DNA of 64,000 bases, from positions 24,118,001-24,182,000 of the forward strand of contig NC_065877.1 in NCBI RefSeq assembly GCF_933775445.1, read 5' to 3'. Positions 47,201 through 60,429 of the stretch are shown piece after piece. Positions within the stretch are counted from its first letter, which is position 1. Each line of letters starts with the position of its first letter. Origin of the DNA: Argentina anserina. Taxonomy: Eukaryota > Streptophyta > Magnoliopsida > Rosales > Rosaceae. The position numbers and the translations under genes are program-made. The notes beneath the pieces are model-generated. The model was given only the letters and a program-made list of their open reading frames with translations, did no database searches and was not told the DNA's origin.

Positions 47201-49560
47201 CCGAATCCGCTGTTTAAGAGTTCACAACTTAGAAGTCAAAATAAACATTGGATTACCATAGAAATGAGAACTCTACCAAACCTCCTTAACCAAAGAAAGA
47301 AAACTTGGATGATCTAGCCACATGCGATGGAACCGAAATGATGATCTTTGGGTAAGTATAAGCTTTGAAAATGATACTAAAAGAGGACAATGATCTGAGG
47401 AAAAACGAGGAAGAGTAGTGCACTCCAAATTACGCCAAACATCCATCTAAGAGAAATTATTGAGACACCGATCAAGCCTCATTTCAACACTTGCACCAAC
47501 ACTCATTCTATTCGTCTAGGTATAAGGCAATCATTTAGTAGGAAGATGAACTAACTCACAATTAGTTGACATGTCCTGAAAGTCTGAACATGAAACGGCA
47601 TTGGGAAGAATTCCACCTCGTTTTTTATGAGCACCTAGGACACAATTAAAGTCACCCAACACTATCCAGGGTCTCTGAAGAAAGGCATTTTTAACATGAA
47701 GCAGATCATTCCAAAGCCGGCGACGCTCTATTACCGTAGTTCTTACATAAACCCAAGTCAAAATACAATTAACATTGTCCAAAGTGCAAGAAATTGTGAG
47801 CTGCTTGTATGTAGCCTAACACAGTAGGTTGAATAGCTTGATCACATAAGAGCCAGATATTTGGAGGTTGTTCCCCCTGTCATTCACAGCTGCTGGAAAC
47901 ATTTTAAAAAGAATGCCAAAATGAAGATTTAAGTGAACTTAAATTAATAAAAGTTTCAGAAATACCAATAATAGCATGTTTGTATTTGTGAACCATCCTA
48001 CTCAAGACTCGATGAGTGGTGGTGTTGCCCATACCCCGAGCATTCCAAAAAATGATCTTCATAGGTTAAGGCGTGAGGTGGGAACCCTACTACGGGCAGG
48101 GTAACGGTCCAAAGCTTGTTCTTGTAGTAAATTCTCACGCATTTTCTTTTTTTGCTTCTTTTGCTCGGATCTAGAAAGAACAACAGTCATACCATCCTCC
48201 GGCTCACGAACCACAGTTGCATTGTCCTTTGTCCTCGTTGAGGGGGTGGGGAATGAGCCCTTAACATCATCTAAAGCCTCATTGGTAACCACCATTGAGT
48301 TCTCTACATCAAGGGTCTGAGCATTTGGTCCTTGGAACACTTGGTTTGTCAATTGCTCAATTAATTCATTAGCAACCCTCACAATAGCCTCTTGAGCTAG
48401 AATGACAAACTGATTTTCACTAGAAGTAGGAGTACATGGCCTTGGAACCGAAGCTCTATCATCTGGAGTACTAACTCTCCTATTGTCTTTAATAGTTCTC
48501 CCTTCATCAATGTCTCTCGACTCAAAATTCATCCCTTGATCAACATGTTTCTGTACGTGATGGAACCGCACCATTAATTTCAATTGGACTAACTGATGGT
48601 TGAGTCTCTATACTTTGATCATTTGAAACCTTCTCTTTTACTTTGTATTTTTATCGGACCTTTGGTTTCGAAATCGGCTTCTCAGAATGACGAGGCTTTG
48701 GATCACTTTGTAATTGTCTACAACAATCGGCCATATGCCCAACCATACCACAATGAGTGCACATATTCTCACAAACAATCTCAATAGGAAAACAATGTGC
48801 CTCACGCTCGACCATCAGCGAAGATGACAGTTCATTTGCAAGATCAACATCTACTAAAACACGAGCATAGTAACCGAACTCACTCTCCTTGGTAGCCTTG
48901 TCCAACTGCAAGGGCGTACACACTCCACGAGCAATCTCCATGAGATGTCGAGGATGCAGTAATTTTGGCTCAAACCATACATCCTTACCCAAAGTTGGGC
49001 ATGTGTTTGTGAAAGGACATCCCCAGGGACAAAGTTAGGTTTCCATTGCGACAATCGGAAGAGACCATCGGGTAGAGTGCATGTACCACCCCCCCCCCCC
49101 CCAAACTCTGCGTAAATCATCCTCAGTGCCGAAGTGAATATCAAAGTAGCCATTCCCGAGTGGAACTAAACGCCATGACACTGATGGCTTCCATAAATCG
49201 GCAAGTAAACCATTGAGAACATATGTTTTCATTGGGACATAACCCTTACGCAATAACAACCTACCAATCAAATTGGTTGTGAAGCTTTTCGGTTGCTCAT
49301 GGTAGAGAGCTTCATTGATCTTGACATAAGTCATGTCTCCGCTATGACTGGAGCAGACAATTGGCTTAGAGAGACCGAAAACTCAATTGAGTTGGAGAGA
49401 ACAGAGGCAAAGGTTTTTGCTTTGGGAACATGTTGAGGACGAAGAGCCTCCTCCAGTGGACACAAAAAAGCCCATGGACACGCGACTGTACCTGCGCTCG
49501 TCGCTGACGTCGGTGGAAACCCAAGAATGCAGCACTTTTACGAGGGAATGTAGGTCCCTA
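44240..49560 (-). mobile_element. long LINE (L1-type), broken, with ORF1, endonuclease and RT
   Basis: Minus-strand non-LTR retrotransposon. The A tail corresponds to the T run at 44240-44247. Remnants from 5' to 3': an ORF1 with a DUF4283-like region (opening MTYVKINEALYHEQP at 49334) and a CCHC knuckle CTHCGMVGHMADC (48723-48761); an APE-type endonuclease opening MKIIFWNARGMGN at 48062, with VLGDFNCVLG near 47.65 kb; a reverse transcriptase with SPGPDGFSG and SRGVRQGDPLS; and a C-terminal zf-RVT region (KPRKTLIVWKALHGRLL). No RNase H was seen, unlike the other LINE. The active-site FADD is FAYG (46006-46017), and frameshifts and stops occur throughout. ORF1 is split at a C run of 15 near 49085-49101. 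The 5' limit is approximate and no target duplication was identified. Confidence 0.88.
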
Positions 49561-49663
49561 AAACCTGTCAAACACTTTTTTTATCTTTGATTTCAAACTA
49601 ATCGATCACAACTCTCTTAACACGATTTTCTGTGCATATAACTTATTTTAATCATTTTCACAA

Positions 49664-49873
49664 GAGAAAATTTCAGTAACGGTACATGAACTTTCCTGCA
49701 CTGATAAAAATGGTACATCAACTTTCATAACTACAAAATAAGTACATGAACTATTGAATCTAACTAATTTTCATACATCCCCGTTAACTCACCGTTACGG
49801 GCTATGTCATTACAATAAAAATGAAGGGTAGAATCGTATTTGTAAAAATCTTACCCTTATCTAATACACACCC
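49664..49873 (+). repeat. left terminal inverted repeat of the MULE
   Basis: About 210 bp. It matches the inverted right end with scattered substitutions, plus an insertion of about 16 bp near 49697-49715 that the right end lacks. The inner limit is the ACACACCC word at about 49866-49873. Confidence 0.9.
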
Positions 49874-50007
49874 ACTCTCTCACACATGATTTCTCTTCTT
49901 CAGTCTTGATAAGTTCTTTTCATTTTTGTTCTCTCTTTCAAATTCACCTTCACCTTCACCTCTCTCCAAATCTGCAGCAATAGATTATACTCACTTTAAT
50001 TTTAACA

Positions 50008-53000
50008 ATGGAGAATTACTGGAGGTACTTTAGGCTTGGTGGAGATCCACCCATATATGAAGGTATGAATTGCACCCCGTGCTCACACTATTGTCTTTTA
50101 GGGGTTTGTCTCTCTTTTGTTGTTGTTGAATGATTGTGGTCCAAATAGCTTCCGTGGAAAATTTAGGCTTTCTTTTTTATATGAGGTTTTTGATTATGAG
50201 AGTCAAATATTGGGTGTCTAGGGTTTGGGGAGTAGTTTGTCAAAAGTATAATTTCTTATTGTCAGTGTTTGCAAGGTTGATTAAACTAGAATTGGAGTTG
50301 TGGTTATAGAGGTTATGTAGTTTAATTTAATGTACTTAGAGTTTCTGGGTTTTGAGGGAGGTTAATGGTGTTGAAGTAAATGGGTGGGGTTGTTAAAATT
50401 GGTAGGTGCCGAATTTTTATGTTTGAATAGAACTGAAAACTGACATAGTGTATGAATAATGGTTTTGTAATCATACTGATGTTGGCTTCAAAGTGACGAC
50501 CTAATTTCCTGTGTTTATTGTAATCTTGTAGACCCAAGAACATTTACAGTTAGGATTTACCATGGAGGAAGGTTCTACAGTTCTAATGGTGTGAATAGGC
50601 ACTACATGGGAGGAGAAGATGTGCTTGTGGACGGAGTTGACCCGGACAAGCTGTCGTTGTATAGCTTTAACTACTGGGCTTTTGATTTGGGCTACCAACA
50701 AGGCCCAATTGCCTACTGGATTAGGATTCCTGGGTCTGAGGAAGAGAGCGGGTACTTGCCCGTTACAGATGATACCGATGCTAAGATGCTCAACCAATTT
50801 ATCATTCGAAATACATTAGTTATGAGATTGAAGACTTACCCCTAGAAGATGATGTGGGTTTGGTTATAAAAGAAGAGATGGATAACTTAGATGCTTTTTT
50901 TGGAGATATTGAGGTAAATGAACCCAGAAAAAGTGTATGTAATGGGTCTTCAATCGGAGGCACTAGCAGGCAGACCTAAGAGGGATTTGAAAAGGGCATA
51001 TGCTACTAGGAGTGGTGGTGAGTGTTCAAGATTGATTCTAGAGGAAGAGTTTAGCTCTGAGAGTACTGACTCTGATGATCCCATGTATGATGCCATAGTC
51101 GATTCTGACTATGAGTTGAATGAAGAAGATGATGATGTGTTGTTTCAGAGGAATGTCGATGGTGATACTAATAAGGTTCATGAGTTCGATGAAATGGGGT
51201 ACGAAGGGAACATCTCAGATGTAGGTGAGGATTCTGATGGCTTTAAGAGTGTTCATTCAAGTGATAGTGAAGGTGAAGATCAGGGGCCTTTCAGAGTCAA
51301 CGGTAAGAAGAGATTCTCTAATTGGGTAGAATTCAATGTTAAGACGGACATGAAAAACCCAATATTTTGTATTGGTATGGTGTTCCCCAACAATGAAGTG
51401 TTCAAGCATGCAGTCAGAAAACATGTAGTTTTAACCAAGAAAGAACTAAGATTCCCTAGGAACACAAAGCACCAAGTGTTGGTGAGATGTAAAACTAGTC
51501 CCGGTTGTCCATTTTGGTTATATGCAAGTAGCACTAATGAAAATAACTCCACTATGCAAGTTGTTAGATACACACCTGAACACAAGTGTTCAAGTGTTGC
51601 AAAAAGGGTTTATCATTGTCATGCCCCTTTTTTAGCTGAAGAGTACAAGTCTACTTTCATGGCTGATGGAAAATGGAGTAGGGAAGGCATTCAAAATAAG
51701 GTCATTGAAGATTTTGGTATGCATATAGGGTATGCAATGTGTTATAGAGCTAAGTCGAGGGCGAAGAAGTTGGTAGAGGGAACCATTGAGGAGCAATATG
51801 ATTTGCTAGAGAGTTATGCATGTGAACTAAAGAAGAGAAATCTCGGGACTACAATTTGGATTCCAACTGAGCTTGATGAGAATGTGAGAAAGTTTAAGAG
51901 GATCTACATATGCGTTGCTGCTTTGAGAGAAGGTTGGAAGGCAGGTTGCAGACCCATCATAGGATTGGTTGGTTGTCACTTGAAAGGAGTCCATAAGGGC
52001 CAACTACTTTCAGCAGTAGGGATCGATGACAACAATGGTATGTATCCGATTGCGTGGGCGATTGTTGAAAAAGAAATGAAGGATTCTTGGAGCTGGTTTA
52101 TGACTTCCCTAAAAGATGACTTGGAAATTAATCGTTCAATGGCCTATGCATTTATCTCAGACAAGCAAAAATGATTAGAACAAGTTATCAAAGAACTATT
52201 TCCTCACTCAGAGCATAGACATTGTGTAAGACATTTACACAATAATTTCAAAGGAGATGGTCACACTGGTCTTGAGCTTAAGTAGAGACTTTGGGCAGTG
52301 GCTAGAGCAACAACCATGGCCCAGTACACAAAGACAATGAATGACTTGAAGGCAACATCATTTGAAGCTTGGAATTGGTGTAATGCACGACCTGCTGTTC
52401 ATTGGTCAAGGTCTCATTTTGCTGAAGAAATCCAATGTGACATTTTGCTGAATAATCACAGTGAATCTTGGAACAAGAGCGTAGTTGAAGCAAGAAAAAA
52501 GCCTATTATTCCATGTTTGGAGGAAATTAGGGTTGCAACTATGGTTAGGCTTGCCAATAGAAGAAATTCTGGTTCTAGTTGGAGGTGCAAAGTGGGACCA
52601 AGGATTGAAAAGCTACTTAAGAAAAATGCAGAATGTGCGGATGATTATTGGGTAAAGGAGTCTAGTGAATGGAAGTATAAATTACAAGGCAGAGGTGTGG
52701 GATGTGCATCTGGAGTGATTGCTAAACATGCTTTACAATTGCATTTGAAGAAGTGCACATGTCGAAGATGGGATCTGTGTGGAATTCCATGTGGACATGC
52801 CATTGCTGCAATTTACTCAAAAGGATGGAGTCCAGATGATTTTGTTTCTGAATGGTACACAAAGAAGAAATATATGCATGCTTATGAGGTGATTCTACAT
52901 CCAATAGCTGGAATTGATGAATGGGAGCTAATAGAAAGACCTATTGCACCACCATTGTACCGCAGGCAACCGGGGAGGCCCAAAACAAATAGAACCAAAG

Positions 53001-53866
53001 AACCAGGTAATGTTTCGTCAACTAATATATGAAGTGCAATTTATTTTATTTATTAGAATAAATTGCAGTTGTAATCTACATATCAATTTTTATAACTAAA
53101 CAATATCATTGTAATGTAGGAGAAGTAGCACCACCACCAGGAATTGAAAAATTGCCGAAAAGTTATTATTCTAAAGTGATCACCTGTAAGATGTGTGGTA
53201 AACCAGGGCATAACTCTCGAACATGTTTAAGAAGAAGAAATCAGGTACCTATTGTGAATTTGTGAAGATGATCAGGGGAAGCTAACATTAAATATGTTAA
53301 ATATATTATTTTATTTTATATATATGAAGGCTTCCAATGAAGCTGATGTTGAGCCTCCTATGGTTGAAGCTACTGTTGAGCATATTGTGCATGAACATGT
53401 GAATGAAAACCTTGTTCAACAGCAACCTGCAAATTATAATTCAGTACCTACTCAAGGATTACACCCTGAAAATGTTAATCTCAATGCACAAAATCTTTAC
53501 TCCCAAGCACTTAACGTTAACAATGTGAATGTATTGGATTTTGAGAATGCAAATGATGTGTTTATAGCTGAATCTGATATATATGTGCTTTCTCAAGAGA
53601 ACACATTGGTGTAAACTGAAGAAGAGGTAGTCTAATTATTGAATGTCATATTTTGGTTTGAGGTTGAAATGTATTATATTAACAAGTTACAATATTTATT
53701 CAATTGTTTGTTACAGATGCCACCAAATTCAAGCAAGAGATGCAAGCTGCCTGCGAGGAGGATCAATTATACATTTGAGGTTCAAGTTGCTGCAAAAAGA
53801 GATCAGACCAAACAGACTACTCAAGTTCATAAAAATCAGTTGCAGAGGAGAATCTGGAAGCCTTGA
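50008..53866 (+). pseudogene. MULE transposase (MuDR-type), inactivated
   Basis: Remnant exons: 50008-50062 (MENYWRYFRLGG), a PB1-like N-terminal region from 50532 (RTFTVRIYHGGRFY), the transposase core around 50918-52174, and the C-terminal half to 53006 with a SWIM finger (CTCRRWDLCGIPCGHA). A CCHC knuckle exon follows at 53120-53244 (CKMCGKPGHNSRTC), then tail exons to 53866. Damage: a frameshift near 50810, TGA at 52172-52174 in FISDKQK, and a TAG near 52284. The usual DGCHLKG first catalytic aspartate reads VGCHLKG here. The junctions follow GT-AG. The gene once encoded the enzyme that moves this element; this copy cannot be active. Confidence 0.92.
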
Positions 53867-54210
53867 AGGCTAGCTACTCTACTAAATTATTCAACAAAGG
53901 AAATCATGTATTTTTATGGCATGTAAACCAGCTGCTCTAGTGACTTTTTCTTTTTGGACTTTGAAAATGTCATGACTTTCTCTAGGCTTTTATGGTACAA
54001 ATGGTTTTTTTTTAACAATGTTAAAGTCATATGTATTGATTTCCTGTTGTGGTATGATCTTCAGAATGTATCCAAGCTTTATTTTAGTAATTTTTTTATG
54101 TGTTCTTTCAAAATTGGCGAGAAAATGTTGTGAGGGAAAATTAGAAGTATTCATTCTTTTTAGAGGTAAAATTTAAAGCTACGCAGTGATAGGAGTAAAA
54201 TAGGAAGATT

Positions 54211-54403
54211 AGGGTGTGTATGAGATAAGGGTAAGATTTTTGCAAATACAATTCTACCCTTTTATTGTAATGACATAGCTCGTAAAGGTGAGTTAACCGG
54301 GATGTATGAAAATTAGTTAGATTCAATAGTTCATGTACTTATGTTGTAGTTATGAAAGTTGATGTATCATTGTAAGTTCATGTACCGTTACTGAAATTTT
54401 CTC
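54211..54403 (-). repeat. right terminal inverted repeat of the MULE
   Basis: About 193 bp, inverted relative to 49664-49873, ending GTTACTGAAATTTTCTC at the outer edge. Shorter than the left copy because of a small indel. The high similarity of two such long ends and the perfect target duplication point to moderate age. Confidence 0.9.
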
Positions 54404-54412
54404 TTTTCACAA

Positions 54413-57400
54413 ATATGTTATCTGCGCCACCGAATGCAGAAGAAGCAAGGATGTCCTCCTCTGAAACTGTGAGCAACCAAAAATGGAGAGCAAAATCGGT
54501 GCTCTTTTTCCTGTGAATCCCAAGACTTTATTGCTGAATGCAGAAACTGGAAACTGAGTCTGGGCAATCAATTGGAACAGAGAGACCAGAGATCTGCCAT
54601 ACCTGAAACCGTCCTCTGCTGCTGACTCCACTTCCTGTAATCACCTTCATCATGTATCTCCCCAAATATGGAAACTCCAGTCACTACCAGCACATCAGTA
54701 CCCCACAGTACTCCTGCTATGGTATTGCAAAGGCTGCTCTTCAGTGGAAGGTAGAGTTCTCTTTAGGCTAATTAGCAGCCATGGAAGAGGTTTGGAATCT
54801 CATATGAGTTGTATAAAGAGAGAGCTGATGTAAGGTGGAGCTTTTCAGTTCAAATGTATATGGTTCGGTTATATGTACATAAACTTATACTGATTTTAAG
54901 AATTGCCAAAAAAAACAAAGCAGAGGAGAACAAAGAGTTACAAGGGCAAAGGCCTCAACCAAAGTCCACCCTCTAGCGCCACAAGTTCTAAAGCCTCCTA
55001 TATAATGGCAGGGGAGTGGACCTGTGTACAATGGGATCTTCAATCACTTGTTCAAGAGTGGCAAGCATTTACTTTCCAAGCTTTGATCTAACAAGAAGAG
55101 GGCCTAGTGAGAATTCTTTTATCCAACTATTTGGTAATGAAAAGAAAAGAGAAAATGTGGCAAGTAGGCAACATCTGGAAATTTGTGGCTTTCATGAATT
55201 AAGGAAGGGGATGTATATCCTGCAGAAGATCCAGTCACCTCATCAGCTATATACCAATTTTCTTTTTGAAGACTGTTGATCAGCTTGATATAAGCAGCTG
55301 GACAAACATTTCATAATTTCCTCAAGAAGCAATAGCACTTCATGTCACCGTGTTATTCAGAAAACTGTTGTCTTTACTCTTTATACATATCTAATAATTG
55401 AGCTCATGGACCTTTTCATGATGACCTTCACCTCATAAAAGAGAGCATACTAAATGGAAATAACACTGCATTCTGAAAACAGCATTAGATCATGGAAATG
55501 CAATTGGTCTTCCTTAAGCTTGAGCCCTCCTGATGGTCCTTTAAGCTGCACCAGCCAAGGACCCGCCATCCAGGCAGCAACACCATGTAAAGAGCTTCTT
55601 CTCCATGAGATCTTTACTGATGGAGTCATGGTCAAGTTTTGCAGTTTGTCAGACGCAATTGGCAACCAAAGTGTTTTAACTTTCGCATCAGCAGTTTGCC
55701 AAATGCACCGGACAATCAAAACCATTGCAATACATTCAAAATCATCCGCAATACAAAGGTTTGCAGTTTTATTTGATAACATAGAACAACCTTTTCCTTC
55801 CCAAATAAGCAAAGAAGCAAAGCAATATACACAAGTAACTTTGTATTGTTTGTTTGATTTGATGCTTGTTTCAAACTTTGAACAGACTAATTAAAATTGC
55901 AAAGTTGTGGCATTCGAAGCTTTGGGTTTCTTATAGTGGACGAATACTCAGTTTGGGAAGGACACTAATGATTATGTTCCTGGCTTGGACCAGAACTGAG
56001 CTTTTATCATGCAGCCAAGTATGGACCCGGATAATCTCGATTTTAATGTCTTCACTACAATGCATGATTTCATCTCAAAATTCTGGCCCCGGCGATCATT
56101 GGTGAACAGACGACAACAAAGGAGATAAAAACAACAGCAACGTGGAATCAAGAAGGATTATGATGGCAGCCAAATAGTAGTAAATCAATTTTTTTCTTCT
56201 ACCATAATTTATGAACATCGATAGAGGGGTGAAAGACCCCCAAATGTTTCAACAACAGTAGAAAATATCTTGTTATCAAGATGGACAGATAATAATATCA
56301 CTCGCTAGCTTGTAGCATTTTTATAATTTTACCGAGCACTAACTATTCATTCTCATCTGTTCTCTAGTTCTACAATGTTACCTTTTACTAAATATTTGTT
56401 ACTGAATACAATCAGCAAGCAAACTAAGGGAAACAGGGCTCTTCCTGGTTCCTTCCAAACCTTCTCATCCAACACATTTCCGAAGGCCCCTACATATTCG
56501 CCTGAGTTCATTATCCACAGTTCCAGACAACGTAAGGGTTGCTGTTGTAGCATTCATATAATCATATCAGCTTATCCAACTTTCTGAAAGATATCCACAA
56601 ATACACAATTGACCAAACTAGATATTCTCCATTTTATATTCTTTGTTTCCAATTAATTACAAGAACCTGTTGCTACTACATACAACAAAGACTCCATTTC
56701 AAGCTCAGAAGAATCATCAGCATCTCGTGGTGACTCCAATCTGCAAGTGAAATCAAGCGACATGTGATAGAGTTTTCTTCTTACCCAAGCTTCGTCCTTC
56801 TCATTGTCATCAACAGTCTCCTACCAACTCGGCTAAAATACGAACCCACTGAAACCACCATACAGATTGGCAGGTTCCTCACCTCGTCTTCAGTGTCACA
56901 CTGTCACCCATTGATAAAGTTAAACTCCAAAAGCATCCATACTACGCCCTCAAGATCCCACCCTCCCCTCAAAACCATATAGTTTCTCACTCCATTTTAT
57001 CAACTGCAACCCCCTCTTCAAAAAAACTGAAACCAAAATCAACAAAGTCCATGAGTCTATGCTTCCAAATCTTAAAAACTTCTATAAAAAACACAGCAAA
57101 AATTTGATAAATATATCTCTACCAGTAACTTATTTTCAACTAAATTTTTGGTGAAGAATCTCAATGTATGGAAGAAGAACATTAGATATGAGAAAAACAT
57201 GGGTACTCCAAACCTACTAAGCATGCCTCAAACCATTAGGCACATTACCTTTTAATATGGAATTATATGCATCATCGAAGCAGCTTCAGCACCATTGGCA
57301 GTACGAAACACTTGGTCCTCGATCAAGGTAAAAAGCTGGATCAAAACAAGAGTAGAGGGAGACGAAAAGCAAGGAAACAAGGTAGTTAAGCAACCTTTTA

Positions 57401-58740
57401 CCAACATAACCCTAAAACATTAGTAGTTTAGTACCAGATAAACATTAGTAGCTTACAACAACAAGGTTAAAGATGTGAATACCAAACATCAAGAGGTAAG
57501 AAAGTTGACAAGATCTCCAAGAAATATCAGTCCTGTCAAAGTTGTACATAATGGCAAGGGAGTGATGTCAAGTACCCAAAAAAACAAGATAACTATAGAA
57601 ACCTTAGCTATGTTACAATAACACAATCCTGCATTAGCAGTTCTCTAAGAAATAAACTATAAAAGCAATGGCAGATTGGCAGACAAAGAAAGAAGCAATC
57701 AATTAACAGGTTTCGTTCCAGAATAAACGAATGAATAGTTTTGGGTGCCATATCCAGATTCCAGAAATATCATGGGACTGATGGGAGGAACACATACTTA
57801 CAAAAGTTACAATAATACCATGAATCCATGATCGTCTGTGTCAAACAACCCTCCAAATAGAACAAGTGGAAGTCTCAGATTAAACTCAAACTAAGAGTTT
57901 TTCAAAAAAAAAACAAAAAAGGAAGTTAAAATATTAAGAAGATGCCGAGGGGGCATACACATCGTGCCTGCACCTGTTAACAAAGCAGGAGGGAGCTTAA
58001 GTTTCTAATAAGTTATCCCCGGACCAATACATGGAAGTCTTAGAGGAATTATTATATCTTATAGAGACAAAAACACAGCAAAACAGGCATATATTTCTAG
58101 GACAAAAAGATGCCAATCCTAAAGTCAAAACACACAGACATTGGACATACTGTCAAAGCAGATGTATTATGGCCTGTGTACAGAGCTTCACATTTTGAAT
58201 CAGATGTGCACATCAGTGTATATGTGTGTGTCATATAGAAATAGGACTAATAGAAGCACATATATGTTCGGGTGTTTGCTCGTGAGTGTCTGTACATATA
58301 TAGCCCTTCCACTAAGGGATATATAGCTCTTCCCGCTGGATCAGAACATGTTCTTTGAGGCCTCATACAGTGGAGATTGTGCTGTAAACGACGGATCACC
58401 ACCTCTTTCTCGCTTAAGATCCGACCCTAGAGGTAAAAGAACAAGTCGTAAATGGCATCTTCCCCATCAACAAGTCGCACAACTGTCTCCTCCCGATCCA
58501 TCACCGGAATTGTCATAGTTTTTGCTTCATGAACGTCAAAGATCTCAGTCTCTCAGACACTTTTGCTGCTAGAGAAACACTAGCAGAGCAAAGGAACCAA
58601 CAAAAGACAAAACCCTTTTTGTAATATGTACATTAATCGTAACACATGAAAAATAGAACTTGAAGGGTATACCGACATACCAACTTTTTGGTGGAGCATA
58701 TGGTACATTTATAAATCATGCAGTCAATGACTCATTATTA
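54413..58740. other. no recognised gene; a few exon-like stretches
   Basis: Frames on both strands lack recognisable domains. On the minus strand three stretches resemble coding ends behind acceptor-like sites. Near 58341-58425, after TTTTACCTCTAG, is GSDLKRERGGDPSFTAQSPL, stopping at 58341. Near 57262-57345 is LFTLIEDQVFRTANGAEAAS. Near 56656-56742, after CACTTGCAG, is LESPRDADDSSELEMESLL. They may be remnants of one or more decayed genes, or chance. The frame 55454-55894 is unsupported. Confidence 0.3.
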
Positions 58741-59628
58741 CTTTGACAATTGCATATATACAAGAGAAATTTTAAATACACACCTATAAACTCTTGATAC
58801 ACACCCCTATCATTCAATATTCAAATAACATTTTGCATGTATGTTGAAAGACCAAAATAAGTACATGTAATAATTCATAAAATTAAAACAAATTAAATTA
58901 TCAAAAATAAGAAGTTATTTTTAGAAACAATTAAAATAAGAAAATTTACAGAGAAATTTAAATTAGTATATATTTTGATGGAAAATTAAGTGGGAGATTC
59001 AAACAATCAATTCATTCCTTAATTTTCACCGAAAAAGATCATTTCTATTTTTAGAGTCTCAAACAAGGTAATTCATGAAAAAGAATTATGATTTTTTATC
59101 CTTCATTAAATTTCATCTTCATACATTCTTAACAAATAAATGTTCATCTTCTTCAAACAATCAATTCATCCTTTTCTCATTTTTTATTCGTCATGTTGTT
59201 TATCATTTTTATGGTTAAAGAATTTGAAAAATAAAACAATTGCAATCTTTAATGATTCGTAAGAACAAATAAGAATGGATATGAACATTTATATATATAT
59301 ATTAATATACTAATCACTGTAAAAAGTAGCCGTATATATCTAATAATGACATATTCATTTTGAAGCTAAAATTTATATATCATATCTTGTTATGAAATGA
59401 AAGAAAAAAAAGTGGGAAAACAGAGAATTGTCACATAGAATCAAGTGTATATTATTGAGTGGATAACTCTCTTTTATATAGAGATGAGATTAGAGTATAA
59501 ATTACAGTAAGAACCCTAGTTGACTTATTACAAGAATGCATACTAATAATAACTATTTATAACACTCACTCTTGGGTATTCTTCATTATTAGTCTTTTCT
59601 GATGTGTGTGTTTCAGTGTTGTCTTGTC

Positions 59629-60012
59629 AAAAATCTTGCCAGTAAATAACAACCCAGTGGGATAAAAATAATCATAGTCGAAAGAGAAAAAGAGTACAAC
59701 GCACATGTAAATGTGGCAATCATGGCCCCTAATTATTGTGAAGTAGTGTTATCTTGACCATAAGATATGCGTCCATGAGAGATAAATGCATAACAATTGC
59801 TACACCAAAACCTTGCCCGGTAAACCCAGTGAGCAAAAACTCGTGATCGAAGGGAAAAGATGAGCAAATGCATATATGTCGATTAAATTCATCTTCAAGA
59901 TGAAGTAACAGCATGGTGATCATATTAAATGTGTGCCTCATCAAAACCTTGTCAGTTAACTAAATCCATTGGGATAAAATAACTCTGGATGAAGGACAAA
60001 AGAGTACACAAT
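59629..60012. repeat. three imperfect repeats of a copia-associated leader motif
   Basis: Related blocks at about 59629-59701, 59806-59870 and 59943-60012 share the order CTTGCC-GTAAA, CCCAGTGGGATAAAA-like, then GAAGG/GAAAG and AAAAGAGTACA. The motif resembles non-coding sequence I associate with Ty1/copia elements of dicots (from memory). It adjoins the copia pol remnant on its 3' side. Confidence 0.55.
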
Positions 60013-60429
60013 GATCAATTGAGTATATATGCTTCAAGATACTCCCCCTAATATCGATTCCCTTTGAAAACTACAATATAGGTAAAATTAATACCTTGAA
60101 CATGCTTTATGGAAAAGTAGCAAGATTAAAAATTGTTGACATCATTCTGAGGATCAAAACGTGATTCATTTCTTGATGTGCCTCTTTAATTTCCGTCATA
60201 TATTTAAGGTAGCAGAAAATTATCTTTTATGTCATTTACATAGGCAGCATGTTGGCGCAGATTTGTCTAGTCTAAGGCATTGATTGAAGCAAAAATAATA
60301 TGTTTTATTGCACTTAATTAAATATGATACTTCTGGCATCAATATCTTATCATTATCATCTAAAGGACAATAAAAGTCTCTATAGACTTTAGACAACCAT
60401 ATTATGCTTTAACCTCATTAAAGCATCTT

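Larger units (their letters stand above)
49664..54403 (+). mobile_element. complete Mutator-like element (MULE), 4740 bp, 9-bp TSD
   Basis: Perfect 9-bp flanks TTTTCACAA lie at 49655-49663 and 54404-54412, the length expected of Mutator elements. The termini begin GAGAAAATTTCAGTAACGGT and are long inverted repeats (about 200 bp). The interior is a spliced transposase gene on the plus strand, now broken. The element sits just upstream (in LINE orientation) of the 44.2-49.6 kb LINE. Confidence 0.95.

Noticed and set aside
54850..54870. TATGGTTCG matching the flank of the 44.2 kb LINE (44231-44239) as a target duplication
   Set aside because: Only nine bases match, and it would require the LINE 5' end to lie beyond the MULE without any LINE-like sequence there.
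55450..55894. Opposing ORFs of 120 and 146 codons
   Set aside because: Neither has a recognisable domain, splice context or homologue; I could not confirm an RNase H-like reading.
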